A stretch of 64,000 nucleotides of DNA from Monomorium pharaonis (Eukaryota > Arthropoda > Insecta > Hymenoptera > Formicidae). The first letter of the stretch is position 1; each line of letters begins with the position of its first letter. The DNA lies in NCBI RefSeq assembly GCF_013373865.1, contig NC_050471.1, positions 10,188,050-10,252,049 of the forward strand, given 5' to 3'. Shown here in pieces: positions 1 through 14,100 of this stretch. Both the position numbers and the translations under genes were made by a program. Below the pieces are notes generated by a model. The model was not told where the DNA came from and did not search any database. It saw only the letters and a program-made list of their open reading frames with translations.

Positions 1-3000
1 GAAATTCAAGATTTTAACCCCATCCGCGGCGGACGGGGCGACGAAAGGCAACCCCTCAGTTCGTTGATATGATAAACACCCGAAATGACAGCGGCATCCG
101 CCCTCTTCCTTGCCTTTCCTCCGTCCTCCTCGGCTCTTCGAGTTAATCACGTCAGGCGGACGAACCCTCTGATTAAAACGGCCCTCCGTCTCTTCTTATT
201 ATTATTGTTATTAGAGACGGCGAATGCAGGGCACTTTGGCAAAACGCTAAGCCGCCATCCTGTATGTAGATACTATACGCAACGCGAATACGCAGAACTT
301 CCAGATCGTCAGAATTTTCAGGATTATTAAATGGTTGATGAGCCGGGATATAAGTCCCACGCGCGAGTCATTCCTTAATTAACTCTCACGTCTCACGATC
401 AACCGCGTACTTATATACGTAGTCGTTAAGAATTTTGTTGCGAATTCACATTCAGTTTTAAAAAACCAACCGACAATCATAAAATAATTTCTTGCTAATT
501 AAAAATATTATAAATATTTTTCGAAAATCGCAATAATTATTTTTTTCAACTATAAATCACGTTTTAAATTTAAGATATATGCTACGGTTTTTATATAAAC
601 GTGCGTGCTTGTATTATTAACAGGTCCGTATTTAATGAATACGAATATACTGCGCGCTAAAAACTCCGGTATAGATCGACAGTTAAGCATCATTGAGGTG
701 ATGATACGCGTAAAAGCACAAGAGGGCGAGTCATCGAATAATTTTCGTGTAAGATTTGGTGAGAAATTTTTATTTCCCTCATCGCCGCGCCGATTCGTGT
801 TCGTTACATTCGCTCATCCACGCGTGCTCCCTTATTAAATTGGAAAATTCATTAAGGCCGAGGTTTGGATTACGCGCGAAGGCGCGGTACTTAGCGAGAA
901 GGTTTCCCCATCGCCGTGGGCATCTGACGGGAAGATCGTAAGGATTTAGAGCCGGTCGTAACAAGGCGACCCACGTATAACAAATTACAAACGGTGTCGT
1001 TGGCGACGAAGCGCCGGTAACTACGTGGCGAAGGAACAACTTCTTTCGAGCTCGCGGCAAGCCACCGGCCGTATCGGCAACAAGATCGAGATATCGAGCT
1101 CCTCCTAACCCGAAGTACCGAGATCCGGTTACGCGCGCAACGATCTATCCTCGGAGCGACCAATCATGCTAATAAACCCACCGGGCATAAGTAATACGGA
1201 ACGATCGTAAATCTTTGCGTTGTCGATAAATGCACGTGCCAATATCAATACTGAACGAAACGACGTGGTGCAGGGAGGTAACGGTCGGGGAATCTCTCTC
1301 ATCGGTGTTTAATTGTAGAAACAGATCTTTCTATTATCGCCGACTGAAATGTACCGTGAATCATCGCCCTTGCTCATATTCGCGATTCGACTTTTGCCTT
1401 TATGTACGGTATTTTATGTTCGGTAGGAAATTATCAAAAGACACATTATTATATCTCATATTTATCAATAAATGTGTAAAGGAAAATTAACAATGCTAAT
1501 ATAATTGTGTTTTTGGATAATATTTCTTAAACAAATGTGAAAAAAAATCTATTTAAAAGTTCGTTAGTTAGTTCAGTATGTTTTTTTTTTTTTCGAGATG
1601 TAAAATAATATCAAGTTGGACTTATCTTTTAATGCGAACGGCGTTAATGCAGGTTTATAGAATCTGCTATTAAAATGAGTTCGGTGTTTGCATCTGAAAT
1701 CTGACTTGCAAAGTTCTCGATTCGTTATGCCGCAATTATTCGCATTGCTGCACACCTCACTGCTGTCTGTCTCTCGAAGGCGAAAAGGCTCGTCGCGTGC
1801 TATTGCGCACAGGTGTGCTGCACACGGTCGAGCGAACGGCGCAACAAGCTGCACGCGGGGGAGAAAAACACGCAACTAAGACATTACATAAGGTCTGCGG
1901 GCAAAAGGAGACCGAGGAAGGCAGCGCGAATAAGCATCGTGAGGAGCGGAGGGCTGCGGAAGGAAGATGGACGAAGGTAGGGCGGAGAGAAATGGAAATA
2001 ATGAGTTCGCACGGACGCGACCGGGACCTGCCTCGACGCGTTATAAAACGAGTCCTACCCGCTGGCAATGATTGCTGCCTTGCACGGGCTAATAGCACCC
2101 GCGAACGTAACGAAGGGTTATGTGGATCACGAGTTTGTTATTGGCTCGCTTAATGACCCGTCCGCTCGTTCTACCTGTCCGATGCGCGCCCGCGCCGAGC
2201 CGCCAACGACATAACCGGTCACTGCCTACAGAGTGCCGGTATAATGCGAATTTACATGTGGAAGTGAGATATACAATGAAGACGTACGAACGACTTTCTT
2301 TTTTTTTTAACCGTCACAGCGTCTCATTTAAAAAATTATACAACTGCCTTATTATATGTACAAGGCGCCATATTTTTAGACGGCTGTCAAATAAATTTTA
2401 TTCGATTCTTAGTAAATTAATTTCCAATGCGGCAAATTATTTTTTTAATTTATATTGATTTTAAAACTTTGTTAAAAATGCTTCGATAATTTTTGTATTA
2501 AATTATTTGTAAATTACGTGGAACGAACATGAATTATTCACTTCATTCCTCTTACGCTTCAGTATTTTTTAATTAAAGACTTTACAAATAAAAAATGTGT
2601 GCGCATTTATATATCGAAAATATATAATTCAATATATTGGAAATGTATAATTTAATGAAAAAGCAAACAGAAAATATGTGATGTATTGGAAATGAAAAAA
2701 AAAAAAACTTTTGAATCATATATGACTCTTTTCTCGTTCGTTCGCTATGTTTCTAATGCGGTATCAAAACATCGAAAAACAATGTAAAAAAACAATCAAC
2801 GTAAAAAAGAAAAAATCAAATTGTTATTATTCATTCGCTATGGCGTTGTATTTATATTTCACGAGAAATATCTAGGTCGCGTAAAAATGAGATGCGCCAA
2901 GTCGCCTAGGAGTCAGCAGTCTTGGACAAAGCGGCACATTTGAAAGGATCGATTGCAACTCTATAATGAGACACTTGACCTGGCGCTGAGCGCGCGTAAT

Positions 3001-4007
3001 TTATTTCCGCAATATCCGCGAAACGTCAGCAACATCAACACGACTACTTGTACACTTTAATGGAGCAAAAGATCTGTCGAAAATAATCCCCTAGACCAGC
3101 AATAATATTGTACAGCATGCTCTTAGACAATTCAAAACAAGTCTAAATATAAGATATCCAGATGATCAATAATATTGTAGAATTGAGAGCCGCTTAACAT
3201 TCATCGAAATAGCAAATTCTGGATTATTAATCGAAGTATTATATTTTCTTTCATGAAAAATGAATATTCCGATATTAATACGCTAATATACCAATACAGA
3301 CGCGTTAAGATCATTTTATCGTAAAATGTTGTTTGAAAAGTGTAAATCTTAAATTATTCTAAAATATTCGTTCTTCGTTTAAAATATAAAAAAGGAACAA
3401 TTAAAAAATTTCCTTTATTCATTCGTTGGATTCAATCGTAAGGCAAATGTTTGTCGACTTTCGTGTACATTTGTCATAGAATTTGTCACAAAATCGAGAA
3501 ATTATTACACCGCGCGTAAGCCGTTTTAAAGCGTTGTAAAAATTTGTCGCCAGCCTGCAGCGATCATATTCCAGGCCCGACCGACGGGGTTACGCGATAT
3601 CGCGAAGACATTTTTCTCGGGCGCGAACACGTAGTACCATGAAAATCCCAGCGCACACCGATGCACACTATCGCCGAGAGATCTCCGAGTAGTATATCGC
3701 GCGCGGCCCCGGGGCTCTCTCTCGCCAGAAATCGCAGAAATAGTCCGGGGCAAGTTAGAAACTCGCCCGCGTTTCGACTTCCGTGCAGCGGCGCGGATGT
3801 AGTGTGCATTCCCGCCCAATAAATTAATCACGAAACTTTCCCAATGTGGAAGTCTGCCGCAAACTAATTTGTTGGCCGGCTCGGAAAGTACGCGCGCGTA
3901 TCCACCACGTGTACATACGCGCGCGCGCGCCAAGATGTATAATGGGCATGGACGGGCGCGCACGTGCGCGGATCCCGCGCATAATCATTGCATTTATATT
4001 CACTCAC
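1..4007. other. Non-coding stretch, CpG/AT mosaic
   Basis: No gene is supported here. CpG-rich, stop-poor blocks (about 1-420, 780-1250, 1700-2280 and 3530-3980) alternate with AT-rich ones (about 420-620, 2280-2880, 3230-3420). The open frames in the CpG-rich blocks overlap on both strands, share no recognisable domain and lack flanking splice signals I trust. A short alternating CG run occurs at 3918-3931 and a poly-T run at about 1580-1593. If the exon at 4008-4149 belongs to a minus-strand gene, this stretch is the start of its next intron or its downstream flank. Confidence 0.5.
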
Positions 4008-4149
4008 CATCGATATTAGACGAGGATTGATCCACGCCTGCTGCATGTTATCGTCGAGGTACCGTTTCGCTATCCGGGCAATGTTCTCCTGCGGCTCTTT
4101 CTTCGACACGGCCGATACCGTGGGCGGGACGACAACGTTGGCATTGTTC
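4008..4149 (-). CDS. Internal coding exon, protein not identified
   Basis: On the minus strand a pyrimidine-rich acceptor (ctgtttcag, just above 4149) precedes 142 nt ending at a strong donor (ATG|gtgagtg, rc of 4001-4007). The exon starts with one base that completes a split codon, then 47 open codons, and ends in phase 0. The product starts NNANVVVPPTVSAVSKKEPQ, which is probably disordered. A segment rich in charged and helix-forming residues follows, containing ARIAKRYLDDNMQQAW, and the exon closes with NPRLISM. I do not recognise the family. The reading frame stays open into the adjacent intron, so the ends are set by the splice sites. Its 5' phase matches the 3' phase of the exon at 41320-41492, so the two may be consecutive exons of one gene; this is inference. 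No following exon was found between 1 and 4007. Confidence 0.55.
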
Positions 4150-7100
4150 CTGAAACAGAAACGGATTAACATGAGAATCGATCAGGCCAGGATTCGTGAA
4201 CACCTCGTAGAAAGCGAGCACGGCCACGATTATTACTGTGCTGCACGATAATTGGGACGTTCGTAGAGCGGTGAGAGATATTTTCGACCGAAGGCGACTC
4301 GAGTAGGCAGAACCCGAAGAATCGGGACGAAGAAAAAGTTACGCAGTCTTGACTAGACATATGGTGCACCTTTAGAAAATTGTATGCGAGTCAAATCAAT
4401 AAACGTCCCAGAATTACAGACACTTAGGTAAAAATGAGATCTAACTTCGTAAATTTTTGATGAAAAAACAGGTAAGAAATAAAAAATATCGTATTCATTA
4501 TATTGTAAATATCATATTTTTCTCTATTTGACATTTAATTTTTATTAAAAAATAATAGAAATGTTTGTATTATAATTACACAATGTACAAGCACACATCG
4601 TGATAATTCATGAGACTACCACAATTTGTCGATTTTATATGAGCGCCACTTTAGAAAATGGGTGGTACCATAATCATAATCGTAGTTGGCGTGTAGTTTG
4701 CTCGAGCATTTCGGTGAACGATGTCAGGTCACTTGTGCACAAATGAAATTCTCGGCATGCGTAGAATAACTTCAAAGTCAAAGCACGTGTGTCTCTTCTT
4801 GTGAAGGAAACGCGTACGACTGAACGAGGTCTTCGATTTGCGTAAAATACGTCAGAATGTACGTGTTTGAATTTCATGTAACGCGTACAACATATATTTT
4901 TCTATCATCGAAACAATTTACAGTAATCACTAATGGTAATAAATAGTATTTCTATGCGCTGTATAAATTCATATGTAAGAATAGTTTAAAATAATTTATT
5001 AGTTTACGAGCTCTACCTAATATGATAATTTATATGATTTCTATCATATAATATTTTATAAGTTCAAAAAATTTAAATTGTTTGAAATTAGAATTGTTTA
5101 TTACATCGAGTTTACACAATAAAAAATGCAGAAAAACTTCTTAGTAAAATAAGAAAAAATAAGAAAAATAAAAATTGCACTTGTCAATATAATAATACAT
5201 CTGCGTAAAATCATAAATTGTTCTGTTAACAAATTAAGTTGATATAGATGACACTGAAAATTTGTATAATGATACGTTGCACGGCGTTAAAAGCTATTAT
5301 TTAATTGGGTGAGTTATTAAAATATAAAAGACAATTGACGGAGAACAGCTAAACGTAGAGAATGGGTAATACGGGTGTGTATGGGGCATTGTGGGGCAGG
5401 AGGCCACGAAATTAACGGTCTCCTGTGCGATGTATCAAACCGAATCTATTGTGCAAGCGGCACTATTGCCACCATCATCGGCCACCAGATTGCACATTGC
5501 ACGACGTAGAAACAGCTCGGAATGAAGAGAAAAGGTCGACGCGATATGTATCCCTCTGGCAACGAGGGATCATTATAACATTGCAGCCGCAACTGTCCAT
5601 CGATGTCTTAATTGGATTAACGCAATGATGTCCGCAGTATGACCGAAAGAATACATTCCCGCGGTTCAACAGAAGTGTAGGCTATTGATTTCCTACGAAC
5701 GAATATTTGAATGGAATAGCCGTTAACGAGGAGCAGATAAAATTATTTATCGAAATAATTTATATACAGTACAATTTAGCATACTTTTCAGTGACAAAAT
5801 TTAAAATGTGCAAAAAAATACAAAGAATATAAGAATACTAATTTTTTAAAATCTTTCTTAAAATTTAGGAAAATGTAACCGAAAGAAAATTCCCTTCTAA
5901 CGATTTCTTGCAATTGTAAGACACGCACTATTATTCACCACGTGCATTCTAATAATGCGAAGCGCTTTGGCGGAGCTAGACAGTGACTGAATTCCCCATC
6001 GTGCGTTCACAATTATCCCATTAATCCCCAGATGGGTTACGCTCAGCGTGTAGACTTTTTAACTTCCTCGCGACGTCTTCGAGGCTTACGCGCGTCCCGT
6101 ATGCGGCATTGCTTCATGTAGAATTAATTATGCGTCTATCCTGCGGCTGCAGGTTGTATCGAAATTTACGTCCGTCGTTCATTTCTCGCCAGTGCTGGCT
6201 CGAGAGGGAGAGCCCAACAATGTTTGAACTTCGCATATCTAAGACAATCTCCTGGGTCTTGTACCTAAACGCGATTCTCAAAAAAACAAATCAAATGGTA
6301 CACCTCTTTACACCATTTTGCATTTTCTAATTAAAGCCTTGAACCAAAAGTCTTTACTTTTGTAAAAGAAATTTTTGTCAAAAAATGAACGTCACATGCA
6401 TGCCGCAGGATAGCCGTGTTGTTGCCTCATCTGAGAATTAATAAGATAATTATGAACGCATAAGAAGTGTGACAAATATCCCTCATATCGCAAAATGAGT
6501 TCCTATTTATCATTATTGTTATAATAAATGGTTGTTGTACTTAATCCACTATGTTTCTCCTCGGGGACCACGATATCCTCCGACCGTTCCTGTTTTCAGC
6601 GGATCCTGTAAACCGCGCGCGGTCCCGCACGCACAATGCACGCCTATGAATAATCGCGCGCCCGCGCACGCGCGTGTGTATATACGCAAACGTTACGAAA
6701 CACGCATTTCGCATTGAATGGAGAGTTCCTCGTGCTCGAGGCGCGCGTTTAAGCGACGCGCGGCGTGACTGCGAGAAGCGAGCCGGGGGTCTGAGAGACG
6801 CGGATATGCCGTAGATATCCCATAAGTGAATTATGAGAGTTTATCGCGACTCCGTCGCCCCGTGCCTGCTGTCGTGGCGCAGCTGCCGGTTCAGGCCTCC
6901 CCCCAGCGGGTTAAATTATTGCCGGGATCCCCCGAAACCGTCTAAATTATTGGTCCCGACTACGGATCAGCACCTCGAACCTTAAAGACGTGAACGCCTC
7001 CATCCGGAATACATACAATCCCGAATGCCGAGCAATTTACCCCGTTGCGTACGACGATCACCAGGCATTCCCCTTACGCATAGAGCCAGTTTGCCCTTTC

Positions 7101-9529
7101 GAAGCAAAAACATAGGCACAATCTTTTTCTTCCAGATAGTTTTCGGACTGCAACAGTGGTTAACGGTGGTTAATGTTGAGTTTGCAGATAAAAAGTGCGG
7201 ACCGATCATAAGGATTAACGTTTAATTTCTTACCAAAATAATGTTAAATCGAAAATGGAATTAAAAAACCGTTTGAATTGCGTTACATTATACTTGATAA
7301 CTGTTTCATTGTTGTTAAAGAATTTCTCCCGCGTGTATCAAAATAAAGAAAAAACGAATACACATTTAGTTTATAAAAACATCGTTGATTATACTTTAAA
7401 CGGAAGCAATTAAATGCCGTTAAACTAGGATTTTCGTCAAGCACTATTATGTAGCACAACGCTTGAGATGTACTTGACAATTTTATACTTCTTTTTTAAC
7501 TGATTTAGATCGATTAATATGTTAACATCATTGATATTTTAACCGTGTGAGAATTTAAAGTAAATTCACACGATATTGATTGATCGGTCATATTTCTTTT
7601 ATTCATTCTCATTAACTCGACGACGCGGATATATCCGGGACGGTCAGCGAAGGTGGAACGTGGGTACTTCGCTATTCTTCTCATATAAGGCGCAACGAGG
7701 TAAGTGTGGGAGTTAATAACGCGGAGGATGAAAAAGTAGCCATCTGCGAGGCGAGCGCGAGGCGCGAGTAAAGAAGGAGGAACGGCATAAAGAGACGCAA
7801 CGGGTACGATGAGAAAAGATCGGACGACCATAGCGGGGAAGATAATCTTCAGGACTACGCATATACTTCCTTTTGCTCGTCTCCGCGAGTTTTACGGAAC
7901 CGTTCTCAGGCAAGGAGCCGCGGAGAAGAGGCGACCAACGGACAAAATCCAACGCCGAGTCGAGGCGAGCCGCGCCGTTACGCTCGCTCTAAATCTCCGT
8001 AAATGCGTCGCGGTCGCCCGGCAGTCTACCCTCGCCCCCTGTTTTCTGCAGGTGTGTCCCTCTATACAAACCTCCCGAGACGGTTCTCACGAAAATCCGC
8101 GCCGGTCGCTCGCGCTCGTTGAATGAAAATTCACGGTAGACTTGAGAAACTTACTTCGTCTCCGCGTGCGAGAAATGGAGCGGGCAATGGAAACGAAAAT
8201 ATACGGCGCATTGCGCCATGCCAAAAGCAACGCCTCATTTGGAGACATTGCGAATATTTTTAATACAAAAAAGAACATATATATAATGTTACAGTTTTAA
8301 TTAAAATATATAAAGAATGTATATTTGCATTATTACTCAATTACTCCTAGATCTATTTAAAACTTGTGTAGCACGAACAATAAAAGCCAACGGACACTCG
8401 AACTTTCATTCAAACTATAACTTATCCCACGCCAAAACTTATGGTAAAGTCAGAAGCCAATAAAGGAATCCTCGTTAGGTACTTTATGACTACCCAAACG
8501 ATAAACTCGATAACTTAATGAGTACTTTCGCTCAATACCTGTCGTTGCACTATCGTTAAGTCAGCAGATTGCTGATTAACATACGTTAGTATATGTTTTG
8601 CTATATAGCACGTATCATTCCGCACAGAAATTTTAAATAATTGTTTATCTTAGATGAGATCGAGAAAGTTTTCGAATTTTTTTCATAAATTTTAGAATAA
8701 CGTAATTTTTTCTACTAAAACAAAATTATATTTCCATCGTTTTATTCAGATTTTAAAGACCAGAAAGATGAAACAAAAATATAAATTTATTATGCAGAGG
8801 CATCAAGTATATATTAAGTAAATAAATATAAATTAATAAATAATGAATAAATATCCTATAATAATTTAATTTTGTTGTTCTCTTTTATTAAATGTGCCGA
8901 ATGATAAAAGGAATGATTACTGCAAAATCACCGCACGACTCGTGCCACTGATCGATACATACAATCGTTCCATATGAAAATCACAGAAATTTCACGCTTC
9001 GATTGTTCGTGGTATGGTTGCAGAATAACAACGTTTCTCTCGGCCACGATCCTGATATAAAATCGGTGGCTACCGGCTAAGGGGTGGAGAAAGGAGGACG
9101 ACAGGACAACATATACACACCTAGGTAACATTCTTGCCGTTTTCACGAGCGATAAAGCGCCAATCGCGCCGCATAAAACGTAAATCCGGCTATTTAGTGG
9201 GAATAAAATAGATCGACGGGCCTTCTCGATCTCCCACGGACCATCTGAGCTTTTAGGTATTTGCTTAACCGCAGTCATTTCTGGACAGAGCGTCAGAGAT
9301 TGTCAATCGTTACCTGCACAGCACACGATCGCCAAACGATGTACGAACGATTTTCGAAAGATTCGAGGAATCGATTCGCAACTCTAAAATCTAAGAGATC
9401 AACACTTTTCTAAGCATTTCTCTTTTGCAGTTGAGAATATGTGCGTTAATATTATAACTGTAGATTTAATTTATACTCTGCTTTTTTACTAACAACTGCC
9501 ATGTTAAATTATGTCATTAATCTTCTATC
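4150..9529. other. Non-coding stretch, possible intron
   Basis: No supported gene. CpG-rich blocks lie at about 5400-5700, 5940-6200, 6540-7100 and 7600-8200; the rest is AT-rich. A CG/CA-rich low-complexity patch is at about 6654-6690. Donor-like strings occur at 7690 on the plus strand (cgag|gtaagtg) and at about 8150 on the minus strand (cgaa|gtaagt), but neither has a convincing acceptor with an open frame between. Confidence 0.5.
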
Positions 9530-9639
9530 AAACTAGAAAATTAGCAGGTAAAAGATATAACTCTACATAACGTGTAAAATTATAAATAATATAGAACCAT
9601 GTATGTAGAATATTTTTTTAGATGCTAATTTTCTGGTTT
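9530..9639. repeat. Imperfect inverted repeat, about 110 bp
   Basis: The 17-bp ends AAACTAGAAAATTAGCA (9530-9546) and the reverse complement at 9623-9639 match at 16 of 17 positions. The inner sequences also pair in part (ctctacata against its complement near 9600-9610), so most of the 110 bp could fold as one hairpin. No clear target duplication is seen. It may be a miniature palindromic transposon or a hairpin transcript precursor; the sequence alone does not decide. Confidence 0.5.
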
Positions 9640-10987
9640 GTTAAAAAACCAACACGCTAGTTGTTAATAATATTGTGTAAATTAATTTTATAACAATTGT
9701 TTATCTTTTTGTATCTTTTGTACATATACAATAAAAATTCATACGCGTAATCATAAATTTTTTAAATAATTGAAATATATTCCTATTATTCTTTTCCCCC
9801 TTGGACGCCCAGGTTCATCACCAATTTCTATTATTTTGATGTTTCAATAAAACGTGCAGTTTTGCTCAATATAACACTGACTAAAAAAAATACAAGTGTT
9901 CTTAACATCGTGTACAATCGATATTCGTCATTGCTGCGAATAGTTCTGATTATGCGGGGCACACGTGTGCGCTATCCCATGTTGTGAGCCGCTTCATTCG
10001 CATTTACAAGCAAAGTGCACTTTCGTCCGCAATATGTGGCGAATGTATAGTGGATATTGCATACAATTTGGACAAGGACTCAACAAGACAATTTGCCAGT
10101 GTTGTTCTTATGTGTGTGTTTGTAACCAATTCGCGTGATTGCATACACGGGTAACAATCTGTGACATATTCTGTTATTTATCCCGTTTATAAAGAAAATT
10201 GTTTTTAAGTGAATTTTTAGCATCTCTTTGATATAAATATATTACATTTTCCGAACATATTTAATTTCTAAAAATATCAACGTTATTTCTAAAAAAATAT
10301 TTATACTATACTATTAAAATAAAAAATATCATTTTCATAACAGTGTAATTACCCTGTGATTATTTTATTTTGTAATTAAGTTAGAGAGTATTTGGTTTCA
10401 ATTTAAAGTTTACAAATTACAATCTTTTATAAAGTTTATTTAAGCTTTGCAGAATAAAAATAATATCTTAAAAAACAATTCTTATCAAAGACAAAGAATA
10501 ATTTAGCGTTATATTTTAAAGAAGTTCTCTCCGCGACACGAAAATTATTTTCATCTGGATGGCAAAAAGATGTTGTAATATTCATCAGGAATCCATCGAT
10601 ATGCGATAACGACACTTCGTAATTCGGAAAAGAATAGTTTTGAATAAATAAGTGATCGTGAAAACGAGAAAGAAATGAAGATAAATGAATAACGAAATCT
10701 TGCAACAAACCTCGCATTCCAACGATGATGATTAGCATTTGCACGAATAAATCTACCGAAGTATATCGGCAGGCAGGAATAACGATGTGTTTTTCCAGAA
10801 AATAACGATGTTCGACGTCTACCTCGACGAGACGATACCATTCAGTACTTTCGCACCTAAGTGCGATAACACTCCAGGTGATAAACTAACAGCGTAGTCT
10901 CTAGGAGCCTGAGAAGTGATCGCACTTTCTATAGCCCGCTCTGTCATTTTAATAATATATAATATATTCTCCATAATACTCTCTCCT
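9640..10987. other. Non-coding stretch
   Basis: AT-rich, apart from a moderately CpG-containing block at about 9900-10160. Nothing gene-like, no microsatellite longer than about 12 bp, and no palindrome that I could verify. Confidence 0.45.
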
Positions 10988-11158
10988 ATCTGTTTAAAAT
11001 AATTATTTTTCAAAAAATTTTCATAATATATATTATAATATATATTTTAAACTTATAATAATTATTTTAAACAGATATGAAGGTAGCGGCAAATATATAT
11101 TATAAATATATATATATATTTGCCGCTTCCTTCATATCTGTTTAAAATAATTATTATA
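10988..11158. mobile_element. Composite palindromic element with three alternating arms
   Basis: The string atctgtttaaaataattatt occurs at 10988-11007 (plus), again inverted at about 11057-11076, and again in plus orientation at about 11134-11155. The last two form a long inverted repeat: 11054-11097 pairs with 11115-11158 with almost no mismatches, including agcggcaaatata against tatatttgccgct, around an AT-only centre near 11106. The first and second arms form another inverted repeat around an AT-rich loop. This looks like a foldback/MITE family in which one end is duplicated or two copies are nested. No transposase is present and the superfamily is unknown. Confidence 0.6.
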
Positions 11159-14100
11159 TACATTGATATTCGTTCAGAATCTTCTATCTAGCTTTAAGAA
11201 TTTCTGGCAACATGCACGAAAGATTTCATCGGTACCAAATCAAATAAGGATATCAAGATTTACGTTCCCATAAACCCGTACCTTCCAATTCCTATATATC
11301 ACTGTGTTTATGTAAAGTCATCTATTCTATTCAATGCAAATACGTTCAGCGCGATTCGGTATACGATCTCAATAAGGGACCCCGCTGTTGCTAACACGAC
11401 GCGAAATAAGAATTTCCCGGAAAGAGCGCGGTTATCGAAATTGAGATCGTTTATGGCGTGTACTTTCTAAACGTCGAACAATCGTTGGCATTGAGCATAG
11501 GTAAGATTCCGGAACGAAATCGTTAAACGAGCCCATCTTGGCGATCGCGCGTGCGTATTCGTCGGTATACCTTTGAGAGATAACACAGGTCGTAAATCCG
11601 TTAAGACCCGCGATATCGATCTGCCATTGGATGTACTGCGCTCCCATAATGCGATAGAATCGAGTTCGTTCCTCGAAGAGATCCGCGGATCTCTTTCTCC
11701 AGGCCCTTCGACTTCGGCATCAATCGCTTATCAATAATGCTCATCGTGGTGTAACACAAAAAAAATGATGATCTGAGTATCACTCTATTTATAACTACAC
11801 AAAAAAAACATTCTTTCTCTCTCCTGCTCTGTCAATTACTTGAAATAAGTATTCTACATCTTCCATATCCGCAATTCTATTTTAAAGCTTGTCATAATCA
11901 TCAAATTTATTCAAAATACATTACTAGGAACTATCTAGAATAAGATTTCACTGATTCATATTTAAAAAGCTTGAAAAGTGAATTAAGTAATTACTCGTGT
12001 GATTTTTAGATACTTTTCAAAATTTATTAAACTGTGCGCCAAATAGAATTTTTCAATCTTTAAAGACTGAACGTACAGTTTAGTGAACTTTGAAAGGTAT
12101 ATAAATTTTATAACTGGATTTTCACACGCTCGGTCTATATTCTCTTATCTGAAATTGTATGTTATTATTTAAAGAATCACATTTAACGTTAGCTGTTTGA
12201 CGAAAATACCGAAAATCTAATACGCCTTGCTAAGTATAGCCCGCGTGGGAAATTCAAGAAAGAAAGCTCAGCGAACTTCGTACGCGAAATTTGCCGTGCT
12301 CGAATCAAGAGCGTTGCTCGATTACGCACTCTCGAAAATAGCTATCCGCAAGAATGAGGTAAAAGGTGTCAAGTGAAGAGCACCAACGCACCAAGCAAAG
12401 GGTGAGCCGAAGGTAAGGCGCGTCGAAAGATAAATAGGCTATCAGATGGTATCGGCTTGGCAGCAACCCCCCAGGGGGGATCTCCTTTCTTCTTTCTCTC
12501 TCTCTTATCCTCGTCGTCTGGTTACGCTGCCCTCTTTGCCTTATTTTTCCTCTTTCGCTTCACGCTCGCGTATGCCTGCGCCGAACGAGTGTCTGTAATA
12601 TCCCGGTACCATATTCTACCGCTTACGAGGCAGCCTAGCCGCCGGTAGCAAGGCGCGTACCGACGGTAACGATAATCGACAAGAGTGTTCTCCGTTCGCG
12701 CCTTCTCCTTTTATCTTTTCGTTGAAAACCACCTTCCACTGCTTGCTTCGCCATGTAGCTCCGCAACTTCCTGTAGCCCCGAGGACACGTCGGTCTCCTC
12801 ATACGATATCATGACTGAGTTCTCGAAAAAGGTACTGAGAGGCCTTGAAGAGGCTTCTCTGTGTTTTCCAACTTTCCTTCCAGGCTGCGTTTGATGTCTC
12901 TGATGCGTTCTGAAGTAGTCGCTTATCGGGGAATGATAAACGTTTAGGAGTAGCAAGGCGCTCGTGTGAGGTGAATCGCAAGAAGCCGTAACGCCAGAAA
13001 ATCGCGTCGTCCCTAATGGACCGTCTTTTGTCTGCCACATTACTCAGGAGTACCATTAAATTCCACGTGTAACTTTAAAGGGATAAGAGAAACAAGGGAA
13101 ATGATTGTCATCGTCAAGCGTAAAATATATCCTGTAAAGAACGAGTCGCAATTCGACGACTCCATTGTAAAAAGTGTGATTAACCTTGGAATATGACTAA
13201 TGTACAGTGATTCGATTCTGTAAGAAGAAAAGCTGACGATGATTTTCTGTGGCTTCCGTTCCTGTGCTTCTTGACTGCAAAGAAAGTAATGGATATGGCA
13301 TAACTGCTGCGTTGCGCCGTTAATCCCGAAACCCTTTTCACGAACGAGACGGAACACAAGGAGAAAAGAAAAGATGCGATGTCCCGGCACCGAAACGTTT
13401 CACCTTCTTCTATTCCACGCATCGTTAGGGCTTACGTAGCCGGGACCTCGCGAGATTTAGCGGCAACCGCCGTTGATTTGTGACCCATTGTTCTCTGAAA
13501 GCCGGCGGAGCAGGAACCCGAGCAGAGGGGCAGGGGAGACCAACTAAAAACTGGACTATCAAAGTAATGGCCATCGATTTGCTGCCATCGAAACTACGGG
13601 ACGCACCCGGCGACGACGGACCGCAACCACGCGTTCTCTCGCTTCTGTATTCCATCTTATGTATTGTACCTCTGATACCGCGCGGCAAAACTCGGCTCGA
13701 GCGAAAACATGAGTTCTCGTTAAAGCTGAATGATATAAACAAACGTCTCTTTGACTTCAATGTATTACAAAATATTATAGACATAATAACATATTTTTCT
13801 TTTAATACAAAATTATTAATCAATAATTATTAATATTTTTACCAATACAAAACTAATTTTTATCAAATCTAGCAATCAAACATCTTGTATAATAGATTTG
13901 TTCAAATTCTTATATATAATATTATATGTAAGAAAATATATTTATATTATATTATATCTAAATTATTTATTTTATTTATATTTTCTAAATATATTATTTA
14001 GATTAAAAAAGAAACAAAATAGTCTTCATGCAATTTTCAATATTTTATTATTTAAATATTTCGTCCAATTTAGTAGAATGCGTTAAAACTTTCTTTTGCA

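Noticed and set aside
8087..8278. Minus-strand frame ending near a gtaagt donor
   Set aside because: There is no acceptor before the open segment, and its composition resembles neighbouring random frames.
13436..13494. Possible 59-nt minus-strand start exon (ctttcag acceptor, gtaagc donor, ATG inside)
   Set aside because: It is too short, its donor is weak, and it has no partner exon of matching phase that I could support.
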